From Corynebacterium deserti GIMN1.010 (GTDB lineage: Bacteria; Actinomycetota; Actinomycetes; Mycobacteriales; Mycobacteriaceae): a stretch of 64,000 nt of DNA. The stretch spans positions 496,001-560,000 of the forward strand of contig NZ_CP009220.1 in the NCBI RefSeq assembly GCF_001277995.1, in the 5' to 3' direction. Positions 49,727-59,930 of this stretch are shown here, piece by piece. The notes under the pieces were generated by a model that saw nothing but the letters and a program-made list of their open reading frames with translations, ran no database searches and was not told the DNA's origin. Position 1 is the first letter of the stretch; each line of letters opens with the position of its first letter. Both the position numbers and the translations under genes were made by a program.

Positions 49727-51856
49727 GTGGCACAAGAAGTGCTTAAGGATCTAAACAAGGTCCGCAACATCGGCATCATGGCTCACATCGATGCTGGTAA
49801 GACCACGACCACCGAACGCATCCTTTTCTACACCGGCATCAACCGTAAGGTCGGCGAGACCCACGACGGTGCATCCACCACCGACTGGATGGAGCAGGAG
49901 AAGGAACGCGGCATCACCATTACCTCCGCTGCTGTTACCTGTTTCTGGGACAACAACCAGATCAACATCATTGACACCCCAGGTCACGTTGACTTCACCG
50001 TTGAGGTTGAGCGTTCCCTCCGTGTTCTTGATGGCGCAGTTGCTGTGTTCGACGGCAAGGAAGGCGTTGAGCCACAGTCCGAGCAGGTTTGGCGTCAGGC
50101 TACCAAGTACGACGTTCCACGTATCTGCTTCGTCAACAAGATGGACAAGCTGGGCGCAGACTTCTACTTCACCGTTGGCACTATCGAGGACCGCCTCGGC
50201 GCAAAGCCATTGGTTATGCAGCTCCCAATCGGTGCTGAAGACGACTTCGAGGGCGTCATCGACCTTCTGCAGATGAAGGCTCTGACCTGGCGTGGCGTGA
50301 CCCCAATTGGTACCGAAGCTACCGTTGAGGAAATCCCAGCAGACCTCGCAGACCGTGCAGCTGAATACCGCGAGAAGCTTCTTGAGACCGTCGCTGAGTC
50401 CGACGAAGAGCTCATGGAAAAGTACTTCGGCGGCGAAGAGCTCACCATGGACGAGATCAAGGGTGCCATCCGTAAGATGGTTATTAACTCTGAGATCTAC
50501 CCTGTGTACTGCGGTACCGCATACAAGAACAAGGGCGTCCAGCCACTGCTCGACGCAGTAGTTGACTTCCTGCCATCCCCACTGGACCTCGGCGAGACCA
50601 GCGGTACCGACGTTAAGGATCCTGAGAAGGTCCTGACCCGTAAGCCTTCCGACGATGAGCCACTGGCAGCACTTGCATTCAAGATCGCAGCTCACCCATT
50701 CTTCGGCAAGCTGACCTTCGTCCGTCTGTATTCCGGCAAGGTTGAGCCAGGCGAGCAGGTCCTGAACTCCACCAAGGGCAAGAAGGAGCGCATCGGTAAG
50801 CTGTTCCAGATGCACGCCAACAAGGAAAACCCTGTTGAGGTTGCACACGCTGGTAACATTTACGCATTCATCGGCCTGAAGGACACCACCACCGGTGACA
50901 CCCTCTGCGATGCAAACGCACCAATCATCCTGGAGTCCATGGACTTCCCAGACCCAGTCATTAAGGTTGCTATTGAGCCTAAGACCAAGTCTGACCAGGA
51001 GAAGCTCGGCGTTGCTATCCAGAAGCTCGCTGAAGAAGACCCAACCTTCACCGTTGAACTGGATGAAGAGTCCGGCCAGACCGTTATCGGTGGCATGGGC
51101 GAGCTCCACCTCGACGTTCTTGTTGACCGCATGAAGCGCGAGTTCAAGGTTGAGGCAAACATCGGTGACCCACAGGTTGCTTACCGTGAGACCATCCGTA
51201 AGCCTGTTGAGTCCCTGAGCTACACCCACAAGAAGCAGACCGGTGGTTCCGGTCAGTTCGCTAAGGTCATCATCTCCATCGAGCCTTACGCACCTGCACC
51301 AGAAGAGCTTGAAGAGGGCGAGTCCGCAATCTACAAGTTCGAGAACGCTGTTACCGGTGGTCGTGTTCCTAGGGAATACATCCCATCCGTTGACGCTGGT
51401 ATCCAGGACGCAATGCAGTACGGTTACCTCGCTGGTTACCCACTGGTTAACGTCAAGGCAACCCTTGAAGACGGCGCTTACCATGACGTTGACTCCTCTG
51501 AAATGGCCTTCAAGCTCGCCGGTTCCCAGGCGTTCAAGGAAGCTGTTGCAAAGGCAAAGCCAGTTCTTCTCGAGCCAATCATGTCCGTTGAAATCACCAC
51601 TCCTGAGGAGTACATGGGTGAAGTCATCGGTGACGTGAACGCTCGTCGTGGCCAGATCGCTTCCATGGATGACCGTGCAGGCGCAAAGCTGGTTAAGGCT
51701 AAGGTTCCACTGTCTCAGATGTTCGGCTACGTCGGTGACCTCCGTTCCAAGACCCAGGGTCGTGCAAACTACTCCATGATCTTCGATTCCTACGCTGAGG
51801 TTCCTGCCAATGTTGCAGCTGAGGTTATTGCTGAGCGCAACGGCACCGCTTCCTAA
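49727..51856 (+). CDS. fusA: Elongation factor G
   Basis: 709 residues. GTPase motifs are [15 protein letters not shown] (P-loop), DTPGHVDFT and NKMDKLGAD; domain IV and V signatures ([22 protein letters not shown]) are intact. It catalyses ribosomal translocation. GTG start. Confidence 0.97.
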   Translation: MAQEVLKDLNKVRNIGIMAHIDAGKTTTTERILFYTGINRKVGETHDGASTTDWMEQEKERGITITSAAVTCFWDNNQINIIDTPGHVDFTVEVERSLRVLDGAVAVFDGKEGVEPQSEQVWRQATKYDVPRICFVNKMDKLGADFYFTVGTIEDRLGAKPLVMQLPIGAEDDFEGVIDLLQMKALTWRGVTPIGTEATVEEIPADLADRAAEYREKLLETVAESDEELMEKYFGGEELTMDEIKGAIRKMVINSEIYPVYCGTAYKNKGVQPLLDAVVDFLPSPLDLGETSGTDVKDPEKVLTRKPSDDEPLAALAFKIAAHPFFGKLTFVRLYSGKVEPGEQVLNSTKGKKERIGKLFQMHANKENPVEVAHAGNIYAFIGLKDTTTGDTLCDANAPIILESMDFPDPVIKVAIEPKTKSDQEKLGVAIQKLAEEDPTFTVELDEESGQTVIGGMGELHLDVLVDRMKREFKVEANIGDPQVAYRETIRKPVESLSYTHKKQTGGSGQFAKVIISIEPYAPAPEELEEGESAIYKFENAVTGGRVPREYIPSVDAGIQDAMQYGYLAGYPLVNVKATLEDGAYHDVDSSEMAFKLAGSQAFKEAVAKAKPVLLEPIMSVEITTPEEYMGEVIGDVNARRGQIASMDDRAGAKLVKAKVPLSQMFGYVGDLRSKTQGRANYSMIFDSYAEVPANVAAEVIAERNGTAS

Positions 51857-52240
51857 TCACCATTAGGTAAGCACTGGATAGCCAACCGATTGTGGTTGGC
51901 TGCCAAACCCCACCCCGCGAGTTTAACCGTGTCAGAAGGCACGTAGGGTGGTGTGGGGTAGCGGCCTGTTAAATATTTTGAATGAGACTCTTCCAGCCAC
52001 CCTGTGGCCCCAGAGAAGCTAGTCAAATCCGATGTGTTTAGCTGGCCGTTACCCTGCGAATGTCCACAGGGTAGCTGGTAGTTTGAAAATCAACGCCGTT
52101 GCCCCTAGGATTCAGTAACTGGCACATTTTGTAATGCGCTAGATCTGTGACCCAAGCTCTTAGCTGTTGATCACAGTGAAGGCAAAACCAATTCGTGGCT
52201 GCGAAAGTCGTAGCCACCACGAAGTCCAGGAGGACATACA
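51857..52240 (+). promoter_or_regulatory. fusA-tuf spacer
   Basis: 384 bp, no gene. An 8-bp stem AGCCAACC/GGTTGGCT (51880-51887 with 51894-51901) follows fusA. The CACCCCGC...GTGGTGTGGGG region (51910-51958) may form a second hairpin. The strong ribosome site AGGAGG precedes tuf. It probably holds a separate tuf promoter. Confidence 0.45.
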
Positions 52241-53431
<1,191 letters not shown>

Positions 53432-53469
53432 TGATCTTTTAAGAATCACTAACGATTCTTAAACAAGCT

Positions 53470-53506
53470 AAATGAGCTTGGAGGATTTTCCTCCAAGCTC
53501 ATTTTT
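53470..53506 (+). terminator. Terminator after tuf
   Basis: 16-bp perfect stem (53470-53485 with 53489-53504) around TTT, ending T-rich; its arms carry A- and T-runs, so it can work in both directions. Confidence 0.92.
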
Positions 53507-53593
53507 CTGTCTAAACCCAAGTGACTAAACCCACTGTGTCTCGCCCCACCTGGAGGTTCGGCGCTTCGCAAGGGCTGGACTACAATCGTGGCA

Positions 53594-54301
53594 ATGACCA
53601 GCGAACCCCGACGAATCCCCGCAGTGTTACAGGAACTCCAAGCAACGTGGGAGGGCCAACCCGACCTCTCCCTAACCGCACTCTTCGGCATCCTCAACAC
53701 ACACGGCGTTGGCTGGGGAGCAGATGATGACCTCCTGATCCAAGCGCTGCGCACCATGCGCGAAGAGTATCCCGCGACTATCACCGGACCGCGATACACC
53801 GTGGATTCCCGTTTCGTAGTCAGTACGAGACAGCCCGACAACATCGTCACCATCGATCCGTTTCGAGTGGTCGTACGCCCCGCCGTCATCACCGACACCC
53901 GCAAACAGCCCGGCATCTGGGAATACTCGCACATCGAGTGCACCGTTGGCGGCAGCCTGATACTCACCGACGCCGACGACTTCGCACACAACCTTGGCCA
54001 AGTTCAACGCATCCGCCGTGTAACCCACGAGGCTCACCCAGAAACCCCACAGCTAACCGGCGTTAATCGGCAAGGGCTAGGCGAGCAGGTGTACCTGCTT
54101 GTGCTTATCGACGGATCCCTCATCCTTCTAGACTCCAAACTACGAGTCTTCGAAGCGCTGCGCCGCGAGGTAAAAGCCGAAACGCTCACCTGGAAAAAGA
54201 TTCTCACGTGTGTTCCGGGCGAACCTCTCCGAGTGCGTACTGACACTGGGGATACCACCATTGGCAATGCAGCTGTCGCAAAGATCATTCCGCTGGAATA
54301 A
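53594..54301 (+). CDS. Conserved hypothetical protein
   Basis: 235 residues, soluble, no recognised domain. N-terminal helical part (RRIPAVLQELQATWEGQPDLSLTALFGIL), then a beta-rich half ending GDTTIGNAAVAKIIPLE. TACAAT ends 7 nt before ATG 53594, so the transcript is probably leaderless. It stands alone between tuf and the AraC gene. Confidence 0.72.
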   Translation: MTSEPRRIPAVLQELQATWEGQPDLSLTALFGILNTHGVGWGADDDLLIQALRTMREEYPATITGPRYTVDSRFVVSTRQPDNIVTIDPFRVVVRPAVITDTRKQPGIWEYSHIECTVGGSLILTDADDFAHNLGQVQRIRRVTHEAHPETPQLTGVNRQGLGEQVYLLVLIDGSLILLDSKLRVFEALRREVKAETLTWKKILTCVPGEPLRVRTDTGDTTIGNAAVAKIIPLE

Positions 54302-54317
54302 TACTTGGATTTATGGC

Positions 54318-54336
54318 TTAGGTAAGGCACTGCTAA
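54318..54336 (+). promoter_or_regulatory. DtxR-like iron box over the AraC promoter
   Basis: TTAGGTAAGGCACTGCTAA matches the DtxR consensus at 14 of 19 positions, with TTAGGT and CTAA at the ends. It overlaps the -10 TAACGT (54334-54339), which itself lies 7 nt before the ATG at 54347. Iron repression of this gene is inferred. Confidence 0.55.
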
Positions 54337-54346
54337 CGTAGTTTGC

Positions 54347-54571
54347 ATGGTTAGTGCAGTGCCGAGTCTAAGTGAACCCGTTCAGCCCTCCATTAGTGTG
54401 TGGGTTCAACGGGGTGAAGCTGATGTCAGCATTGGCGAGAGAAAGTGGCCGATGACTGCGGACAATCTCTTGTGGATGCCTGCCTACTCAACTGCCGGAC
54501 TAATGCAATCACCTGATGCAATTGCGCTTTCCGTTCAGTTTCCATTTGCCGGGCCAAAGATCCCCCGAATG
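54347..54571 (+). pseudogene. AraC-family regulator, 5' fragment (cut by transposon)
   Basis: The first 75 codons of an AraC regulator (MVSAVPSLSEP... to FPFAGPKIPRM) hold the start of the sensor part, including an RmlC-like stretch (VWVQRGEADVSIGERKWPM, DNLLWMPAY). The frame continues a few codons into the insertion sequence without homology. Removing 54572-59933, that is the transposon and one ATG copy, joins it in frame to the fragment at 59931 and restores a protein of about 246 residues. The gene probably responded to iron, given the DtxR-like box. Confidence 0.9.
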
Positions 54572-54642
54572 GGACCTGACCCCTGTTTGGTAGACACCCG
54601 ACAACCCGGCTTTCTGCCGGGGAAGAAAGGTAACCTGCCACC

Positions 54643-54954
54643 ATGCCCAGCAAGACCTACACCGAGGAATTCCGCCACGACGCGGTCGCCCTCTACGAGA
54701 ATTCCCCCGGCGTATGGATCAACGCCCTCGCCACCGAACTCGGCGTCAACCGCAACACCCTCCAGATCTGGGTCCGCAAATACGGCACCGGCGCCCGCAC
54801 CACCACCAGCACCGAGGCCGCCTCGCAGACCCCGACATCGGTGACCGATGCCGAACGTATCCGCCAGCTGGAACGGGAAAACGCCCGACTGAAGGAAGAG
54901 CGCGACATCCTGCGCAAGGCCGCGAAATATTTTGCGGAAGAGACGACCTGGTGA
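54643..54954 (+). CDS. IS3-family transposase OrfA
   Basis: 103 residues. A helix-turn-helix (YTEEFRHDAVALYENSPGVWINALATELGVNRNTLQIWVRKYG) is followed by a leucine-zipper-like coiled coil (RIRQLERENARLKEERDILRKAAKYF), the standard OrfA layout. Its TGA overlaps the GTG of orfB (GTGA). Confidence 0.93.
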   Translation: MPSKTYTEEFRHDAVALYENSPGVWINALATELGVNRNTLQIWVRKYGTGARTTTSTEAASQTPTSVTDAERIRQLERENARLKEERDILRKAAKYFAEETTW

Positions 54955-55847
54955 TCCGCTTCCAGTTCGTTGACGACGCCAAGAACAGCCATTCGGTCAA
55001 GCGGTTATGTGAGGTTCTGAAACTCAACCGGTCCTCGTACTACAAATGGAGAAACACCTCCTCCGCCAGGACACAACGCCTGCTCAGCGACGCGATCCTC
55101 GGCGCACGGGTCAAGGCCGTGTTCGCCGCAGAACGCGGCTGCTACGGCTCCAAACGCATCACGGCGCAACTCAACGACGACTCGCCCGGCAGTCCGGTCA
55201 ATCACAAGAAAGTCGCCCGGATCATGCGCTCGTTGCAACTGGTTGGCTACTCCAAGAAACGCAAGGTCACCACGACTGTCTCGGATGGGAGGAAGCCGGT
55301 GTTTCCGGATCTCGTCGGCCGGAGGTTCACCGCCCCGGCACCGAACCAGGTCTACGTCGGCGATATCACGTACCTGCCGATCGCGGACGGGTCGAATATG
55401 TACCTGGCCACGGTCATCGACTGTTTCTCCCGCCGGCTGGTCGGCTTCGCGATCGCCGATCACATGCGTTCTTCCCTGGTCCAGGACGCCCTGGTGATGG
55501 CCAAGGGCCAGCGCGGAAGTCTCGACGACGCAATTTTTCACTCGGACCATGGCAGTGTCTACACTTCCCATGCGTTCCAGGACACGTGTACGCAGCTGGG
55601 GATCCGGCAGTCGATGGGCGCGATCGGCAGCAGCGCTGATAACGCCCTGGCGGAGTCCTTCAACGCCGCGTTGAAGCGTGAGGTCCTCCAGGACGCAAAG
55701 ACGTTTGCCAATCAGTTGCAGTGCCGGCGAGTTGTTTTCCGCTGGTGTACCCGCTACAACACCACGCGTCGGCATTCCTGGTGCGGGTATCTCGCTCCAG
55801 CAGTGTTTGAGGAGCAATGTCCTGTTACGCTGAGATCTGCTTCCTGA
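54951..55847 (+). CDS. IS3-family transposase OrfB (DDE integrase)
   Basis: 298 residues from GTG 54951; its frame is -1 to orfA and stays open back to 54714, so a fused OrfAB by programmed frameshift is possible. The DDE triad is visible: Asp in VYVGDITYLP, Asp in FHSDHGSVYT, Glu in NALAESFNAALKREV. The HTH_21 segment ERGCYGSKRITAQLND precedes it. It appears intact, so the element may still be active. Confidence 0.92.
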   Translation: MIRFQFVDDAKNSHSVKRLCEVLKLNRSSYYKWRNTSSARTQRLLSDAILGARVKAVFAAERGCYGSKRITAQLNDDSPGSPVNHKKVARIMRSLQLVGYSKKRKVTTTVSDGRKPVFPDLVGRRFTAPAPNQVYVGDITYLPIADGSNMYLATVIDCFSRRLVGFAIADHMRSSLVQDALVMAKGQRGSLDDAIFHSDHGSVYTSHAFQDTCTQLGIRQSMGAIGSSADNALAESFNAALKREVLQDAKTFANQLQCRRVVFRWCTRYNTTRRHSWCGYLAPAVFEEQCPVTLRSAS

Positions 55848-55884
55848 TCACATCCCCCGTGTCTACTTTCCGGGGGTCGGGCCC

Positions 55885-56307
55885 CAACGCAACAAGGTTG
55901 TCCAGCCAAGGCGCGAGCATTTCCGTTCGATGTTCGCCAATCCGAAGAAGTTGAGCAGGCTTGACATACTCCAGTTCGTAAAAGGTTCTTGCCTCCAGCC
56001 GGTCGGTGAACTTGGCGGCATGTAGCCAGAACACTTGGTCGATAACGTAGTCGAGATCAAGGCAGATCGTTGTCACGGTCACGAAGCCTTCCGGTTCATA
56101 GCCGAACATGGCATTTGACCCCAATGTGATGACGTCTCCAACGTTCGACTGTTGCACACCCAGCTCGTTGTGCAACAGAACCGATCCGGCACGCACGAAG
56201 ATCAGCCTCGCGCAGTCTTCTGCGGAGATCGGGCCAGCGGTACGAAAAGTTCGGCTTCGAGCCACTAAAGGCTCGAAGCCGAACGTCCGGGATATTCCCA
56301 GAGCCAT
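55885..56307 (-). pseudogene. AraC-family regulator of the cargo, 3'-truncated by the IS
   Basis: ATG 56307, five bp after the MFS stop. About 140 residues of an AraC-type N-terminal sensing domain remain (ARLIFVRAGSVLLHNELG, GDVITLGSNAMFGYEPEG, LEYVKPAQLLRIGEHRTEML). The frame then runs into the IS end (GPDPRKVDTGDVI...) and stops at 55825. The DNA-binding domain is lost. It is unrelated in sequence to the disrupted host AraC. Confidence 0.85.
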
Positions 56308-56312
56308 CGAGG

Positions 56313-57575
56313 TCAGTCTGCGTCTAGTGGTTGACTGTCCTCGGTCTGGCGCATGCGCCCGGCCAGCAATGCGATCAACGCGAGAGCTGGCGGAATGACT
56401 CCCGCAATCACAAAGATGATGGGGATGGGAACCAACAGTGAGAGCGGCCCTGCGATGGCGATTGAGACCGGCATGAACGCGATCGAAACGAAGAAGTCGA
56501 GGCTGGCGACTCGGCCGATCATGTCGAGCGGCACCAACCGTTGCAGCAATGTTCCCCACACGACAACGCCAGCCCCGGTGAGTGCACCGACGACAAAGAG
56601 CGCGGAGAGCATAAGGATCAAATTGTCGGCAACGCCAATGACCACAAGAGGTAGTGTTCCTCCACCCCAGCACAGGATCATAAACGTCAAGTACCGACGA
56701 GGAAGCTTCAACGACGACACGATCAGCGAACCGACAGCCCCACCTATCCCATAGGCGGCCAGAAGGAACCCGAAAGTAGCTTCAGCATCCTCGAATCGGT
56801 CGCGGGTGAGGAACGGGAGGAGAACTTCGATCGGGCCTTGGACAATGAGCGCAAGCGAAGACCCGAAGATCAGCGTCCAAAGCAACCAGCGTGTACGAGC
56901 CACGTAGGCAACCCCCGCACGAAGGTCACCCCAGACGGTCGGGCGATCCTCGGGAGGAGTGGGCTCAGTGTGTTCGTCACGACGGCTAAGAAACAACGTG
57001 ATGACGAAAGCAATCGCGTACGAAGCCGCGACGATGACCGCTCCGATAGCGGGGAAGAACATACCGACGATGACTCCACCGAGGGCCGGGCCCAGCCCTT
57101 GCCCCATCGATGGACGGAGCGCCCCTTCGAGCCCATTCGCGGCCAGGAGTTGCTCCGGCGGAAGGACCACAGGTAGGTAAGCGCTGTACGCAGGGTAGAA
57201 AAAGGCGCTCCCGGCACCCATCGCGAACGAGGCTGCGGCGACGTGCCAAAGTTCGATATTCCCGGTGAGCGACAGGACCGCCACGGCGGTCATGATCGCG
57301 GCCGTTGAGCCCTGCACTGTAATGAGAATCCGCCGTTTGGAGAACCGGTCTGCGACAACCCCACCGAGAACGGAGAACGCAAACAGGCCAAGACTCATTC
57401 CGGTTGCAACCGCCGACAAGGCAAGTGGGCTGTCATCGAGTGCGAGTACTTGGAAGACCATGACGATCGTCCACATACCGGTCCCGAATACCTCGATGCC
57501 GACGGCGGCAAACAGGAGACGGTAATCACGTGATGCCAATGGGCGGAGTGCGCGTAGCTTGATGGTGTTGCTCAT
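56313..57575 (-). CDS. MFS exporter, drug-efflux type
   Basis: 420 residues, twelve membrane helices, MFS_3-like. It opens with [25 protein letters not shown] and carries the loop motif [15 protein letters not shown] between helices 2 and 3 (near residue 72). Its ATG overlaps the ABC-F stop (ATGA), so translation is coupled. By family and partner an antibiotic exporter is likely, comparable to Mef; the drug is unknown. Confidence 0.88.
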   Translation of the reverse strand: MSNTIKLRALRPLASRDYRLLFAAVGIEVFGTGMWTIVMVFQVLALDDSPLALSAVATGMSLGLFAFSVLGGVVADRFSKRRILITVQGSTAAIMTAVAVLSLTGNIELWHVAAASFAMGAGSAFFYPAYSAYLPVVLPPEQLLAANGLEGALRPSMGQGLGPALGGVIVGMFFPAIGAVIVAASYAIAFVITLFLSRRDEHTEPTPPEDRPTVWGDLRAGVAYVARTRWLLWTLIFGSSLALIVQGPIEVLLPFLTRDRFEDAEATFGFLLAAYGIGGAVGSLIVSSLKLPRRYLTFMILCWGGGTLPLVVIGVADNLILMLSALFVVGALTGAGVVVWGTLLQRLVPLDMIGRVASLDFFVSIAFMPVSIAIAGPLSLLVPIPIIFVIAGVIPPALALIALLAGRMRQTEDSQPLDAD

Positions 57576-59227
57576 ACCAGTGCCTCGCCTTCAGCCATCG
57601 CCATCAGATGTACATGAGGCCATTGGGCGACATCGCGCAGGAGTTGCCGATCGTGGGTCGACAGTACGACGGCCGCTTGGGTAGCCCCGAGTGCCTCGGT
57701 GAGTTCGTCAACGAGCGCGATGGAGAGGTGGTTGGTGGGCTCGTCTAGTAGTAGCACGTGCGGGCGTGCCGCGAGTACGAGCGCCAGATCGAGGCGTCGT
57801 TGTTGACCCATCGACAGTTCACCCACTCGTTTGCCTGCCTCGCGCGATCGCAGCAGTCCAAGTTGACCGAGACCGACCGCCTCAGATGATTGAAGCGTTC
57901 CTTGACCGACGAGTTCGTCGAGGTGTCGGGCGTATACCTCGTTCGCCCGGCGATCAGGCGGCAGCATCGTCTCCTGACGAAGAAAACCCAAACGCGTGCC
58001 ACGGGATGTCCGCACTGTTCCCGTATCTGGCAGTAGTTCGCCCGCCGCGATACTCAGGAGCGTCGACTTTCCGGCCCCGTTCGAGCCGGTGACCACGAGC
58101 CTGCCGCGGTGCGAGAGTTCGAACGACACTGGCTGCGCTAACCGCCCGGCAAGGCTCACGTTGTCGACGTTTAGTAGCACCGCCCCTTTTCGTGTGGGCA
58201 GGTCGGGGAACTGGAATAGCTGCGGTGGTTCAGGTACCGTCACCGCGTGTGCTTCGAGTGCTTCCTGGCGTCGGTGCACGCTCTGCACCAGCCCGCCCGC
58301 GCGCGTCGCGCGGCCGTGCTTCGGTGACCCCTTCTCCGGTCGCCAACCCGATACGAGTCGGTTCTGTGCAGCGCTGAGACTGTCCTGCAGCCGGGCTTGT
58401 TCCTGCTGCTGGCGGTCGTACTCCTGCTCCCAGCGTTCCCGCTCGGCCACGCGCCCTTCTCGGTATCCCGCGTACCCGTTGCCGTAGATGCGGGGGCGAT
58501 CATCAGGTGTCGGATCGAGGTCGACCACCGTCTCCGCAATGTCAGAGAGCAGCGCGCGATCGTGGCTGACGATGACGACACCACCGTTGCGCGTGCGGAG
58601 TTGCATGGTCAAGAAATCAAGTCCGCTGCGGTCGAGGTGATTGGTGGGCTCGTCCAGCAGTAAGAAATCATCTTCAGCCCCCAACAGGCAGGCCAACCGC
58701 ACTCGATATCGCTGCCCCACAGACAGATCAGCGAGCAACCGCGTCATGTCGGTTTCGGCGTCGAGTGCTTCGAGCGCGATTTGTACCCGGCGCTCGGCAT
58801 CCCAAGCGTCGAGCGCTTCCGCATCTTCCAAGGCCGCAGCGTACTGCTCTGCGGCCTCGCTACTCCCTTCCGCGAGAGCGGCAGCGGCGTCGTCGAGTGT
58901 GGCCAGCGCTGCGAGCGGTTCGGCGATGGCCTCCGCGACGGCCTGCCCAACGGTTCGGTTGTCGGTGGAGTCCATCTCTTGTTCAGCGAGCCCGAGCGTG
59001 CCGATGCGCTGGATCGTTCCACTATCAGGTACCAGCGTGCCCGCGAGCGCGTGCAGAAGTGTGGTCTTTCCGCGCCCGTTCTCTCCGACGATCGCCACAC
59101 GGGACGCGGGAGTGACGACGAGATCGACATGGTTGAGCACCGGGGTTACGCCTCGCATTACGGAGACGTCGGAAGCGGTGAGTTGCGCGCGATGGCGCGC
59201 CGGATGACGGTTAGTAGGGGTAAGCAT
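57572..59227 (-). CDS. ABC-F protein, probable ribosome-protection resistance factor
   Basis: 551 residues with two ABC domains and no membrane part. First domain: Walker A GENGRGKT (48-55), signature LSVGQ (168-172), Walker [13 protein letters not shown] (188-199). A charged interdomain linker (about 255-335) is the part that reaches the ribosomal P/peptidyl-transferase site in resistance ABC-F proteins. Second domain: [33 protein letters not shown] lies 6 nt before the ATG. A leader ORF with hairpins precedes it. It is placed with antibiotic-resistance ABC-Fs by context; sequence alone does not exclude a housekeeping EttA-like role. Confidence 0.88.
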   Translation of the reverse strand: MLTPTNRHPARHRAQLTASDVSVMRGVTPVLNHVDLVVTPASRVAIVGENGRGKTTLLHALAGTLVPDSGTIQRIGTLGLAEQEMDSTDNRTVGQAVAEAIAEPLAALATLDDAAAALAEGSSEAAEQYAAALEDAEALDAWDAERRVQIALEALDAETDMTRLLADLSVGQRYRVRLACLLGAEDDFLLLDEPTNHLDRSGLDFLTMQLRTRNGGVVIVSHDRALLSDIAETVVDLDPTPDDRPRIYGNGYAGYREGRVAERERWEQEYDRQQQEQARLQDSLSAAQNRLVSGWRPEKGSPKHGRATRAGGLVQSVHRRQEALEAHAVTVPEPPQLFQFPDLPTRKGAVLLNVDNVSLAGRLAQPVSFELSHRGRLVVTGSNGAGKSTLLSIAAGELLPDTGTVRTSRGTRLGFLRQETMLPPDRRANEVYARHLDELVGQGTLQSSEAVGLGQLGLLRSREAGKRVGELSMGQQRRLDLALVLAARPHVLLLDEPTNHLSIALVDELTEALGATQAAVVLSTHDRQLLRDVAQWPHVHLMAMAEGEALV

Positions 59228-59366
59228 TCAAATCCTTCAGCAAGGCGCACCACGACGAGCCAAACAGCCAGCGGGCACGCAAATGACGGGGACCCTTCCA
59301 GGGTCAGAACGAGCGGCCGTCGCTAGCTCGGAGTTGCTCAACGAGCGCGGTAGGCCTACTCAACCG
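59228..59366 (-). promoter_or_regulatory. Attenuator-like hairpins before the ABC-F gene
   Basis: On the minus transcript GCTCG pairs with CGAGC (59325-59345), and the same CGAGC can pair instead with GCTCG at 59309-59313, so the two stems exclude each other. GACCCTGGAAGGGTC (59291-59305) is a further hairpin. Close to the gene, CCTTGCTGAAGG (59232-59243) can close over the AAGG ribosome site. No T-run follows, so control of translation is as likely as termination. Confidence 0.55.
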
Positions 59367-59387
59367 TCACAGGAAATACAAATGCAT
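59367..59387 (-). CDS. Six-codon leader peptide MHLYFL
   Basis: ATG CAT TTG TAT TTC CTG TGA on the minus strand, 139 bp before the ABC-F start. The ATG lies 6 nt after the -10 TACACT, so the ORF would begin at the 5' end of the mRNA. It is the same length and type as the msr(D) leader MYLIFM, which stalls ribosomes in the presence of macrolides. Function inferred from position and similarity. Confidence 0.6.
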   Translation of the reverse strand: MHLYFL

Positions 59388-59393
59388 GCTTCC

Positions 59394-59423
59394 AGTGTAC
59401 CCCATAAGGTCGGCAACGCTCAA
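59394..59423 (-). promoter_or_regulatory. Promoter of the ABC-F operon
   Basis: Minus strand TTGAGC (59418-59423), 18-nt spacer, TACACT (59394-59399). The predicted start falls on or next to the leader ATG at 59387. It lies between the truncated tetR and the ABC-F gene, so it survived the deletion. Confidence 0.6.
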
Positions 59424-59473
59424 TCCCCACCTCCGCAACCAAGCATGTAAATGTCGATAGCAGTGCCGACCTC

Positions 59474-59797
59474 TCAAAGCAGACTGCGAAGCGACGCAAG
59501 CCACCGCTGGCGCGTCTCTTCCGGTGATTGTGACCGGCCCGACACCTCAGTAGCGAGAGAGAGGTAAAGCCCCACGAGAATCTGTGGACGCAAGTCAGAT
59601 GTGTCGGCGGGGTCTATGCCGAGGCGGCGAACGTAGGCATCGCGCAGCCGGATGCTAAGTGACTCATGGAGGTAGGCGAGTTGGCGCTGAACGCGCGCAT
59701 CGTCGCCAAGCTGATTGCGAATCGCCTGTCGTCGCCTGTCCAATTCGGTCGTCGGGATCAAGAAGAGTTGCGCAGTCGCCCAGTCAAGCGTCTCGAT
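59474..59797 (-). pseudogene. TetR-family repressor, 5'-truncated
   Basis: Only about 107 C-terminal residues remain (ETLDWATAQLFLIPTTELDRRRQAI... to RQRWLASLRSLL), a TetR-type helical ligand-binding half. The sequence upstream of 59797 is the IS remnant, so the helix-turn-helix and the promoter are lost. In the donor it probably repressed the downstream ABC-F/MFS operon; here it cannot bind DNA. Confidence 0.8.
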
Positions 59798-59930
59798 CGC
59801 TACAACACCACGCGTCGGCATTCCTGGTGCGGGTATCTCGCTCCAGAAGTGTTTGAGGAGCAATGTCCTGTTACGCTGAGATCTGCTTCCTGATCACATC
59901 CCCCGTGTCTACTTTCCGGGGGTCGGGCCC
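59798..59930 (+). mobile_element. 133-bp remnant of the IS right end
   Basis: Matches 55752-55884 of the complete copy base for base, except C to A at 59847 (Ala to Glu in the OrfB tail). It includes the right terminal inverted repeat. The junction at 59797/59798 marks a deletion that removed the rest of this IS together with the 5' part of tetR. Confidence 0.92.

Larger units (their letters stand above)
54572..55884 (+). mobile_element. Complete IS3-family insertion sequence
   Basis: 1,313 bp with 26-bp imperfect terminal inverted repeats (12-bp outer block plus TAGACAC). It contains orfA and orfB in the usual -1 relation. I do not name the IS, as I cannot search a database. Confidence 0.9.
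54572..59930. mobile_element. Composite IS3-type transposon with resistance-like cargo
   Basis: 5,359 bp flanked by the direct repeat ATG (54569-54571 and 59931-59933), the 3-bp target duplication normal for IS3 elements. The outer ends are inverted repeats: GGACCTGACCCC left and GGGCCCGACCCC right (10 of 12 match), each followed after 7 nt by TAGACAC. The left IS is complete; the right IS is a 133-bp remnant in the same orientation. Between them on the minus strand are 'tetR, an ABC-F gene, an MFS gene and araC'. Because target repeats flank the whole unit, it most likely moved as one and lost most of the right IS before or after. Confidence 0.85.

Noticed and set aside
56838..57176. Plus-strand ORFs opposite the MFS and ABC-F genes
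   Set aside because: Shadows of the GC-rich coding strand; no ribosome site.
59474..59863. 129-codon ORF read as a complete small regulator
   Set aside because: Its first 22 residues are the IS remnant read backwards; only the rest is TetR, so it is a truncated gene.
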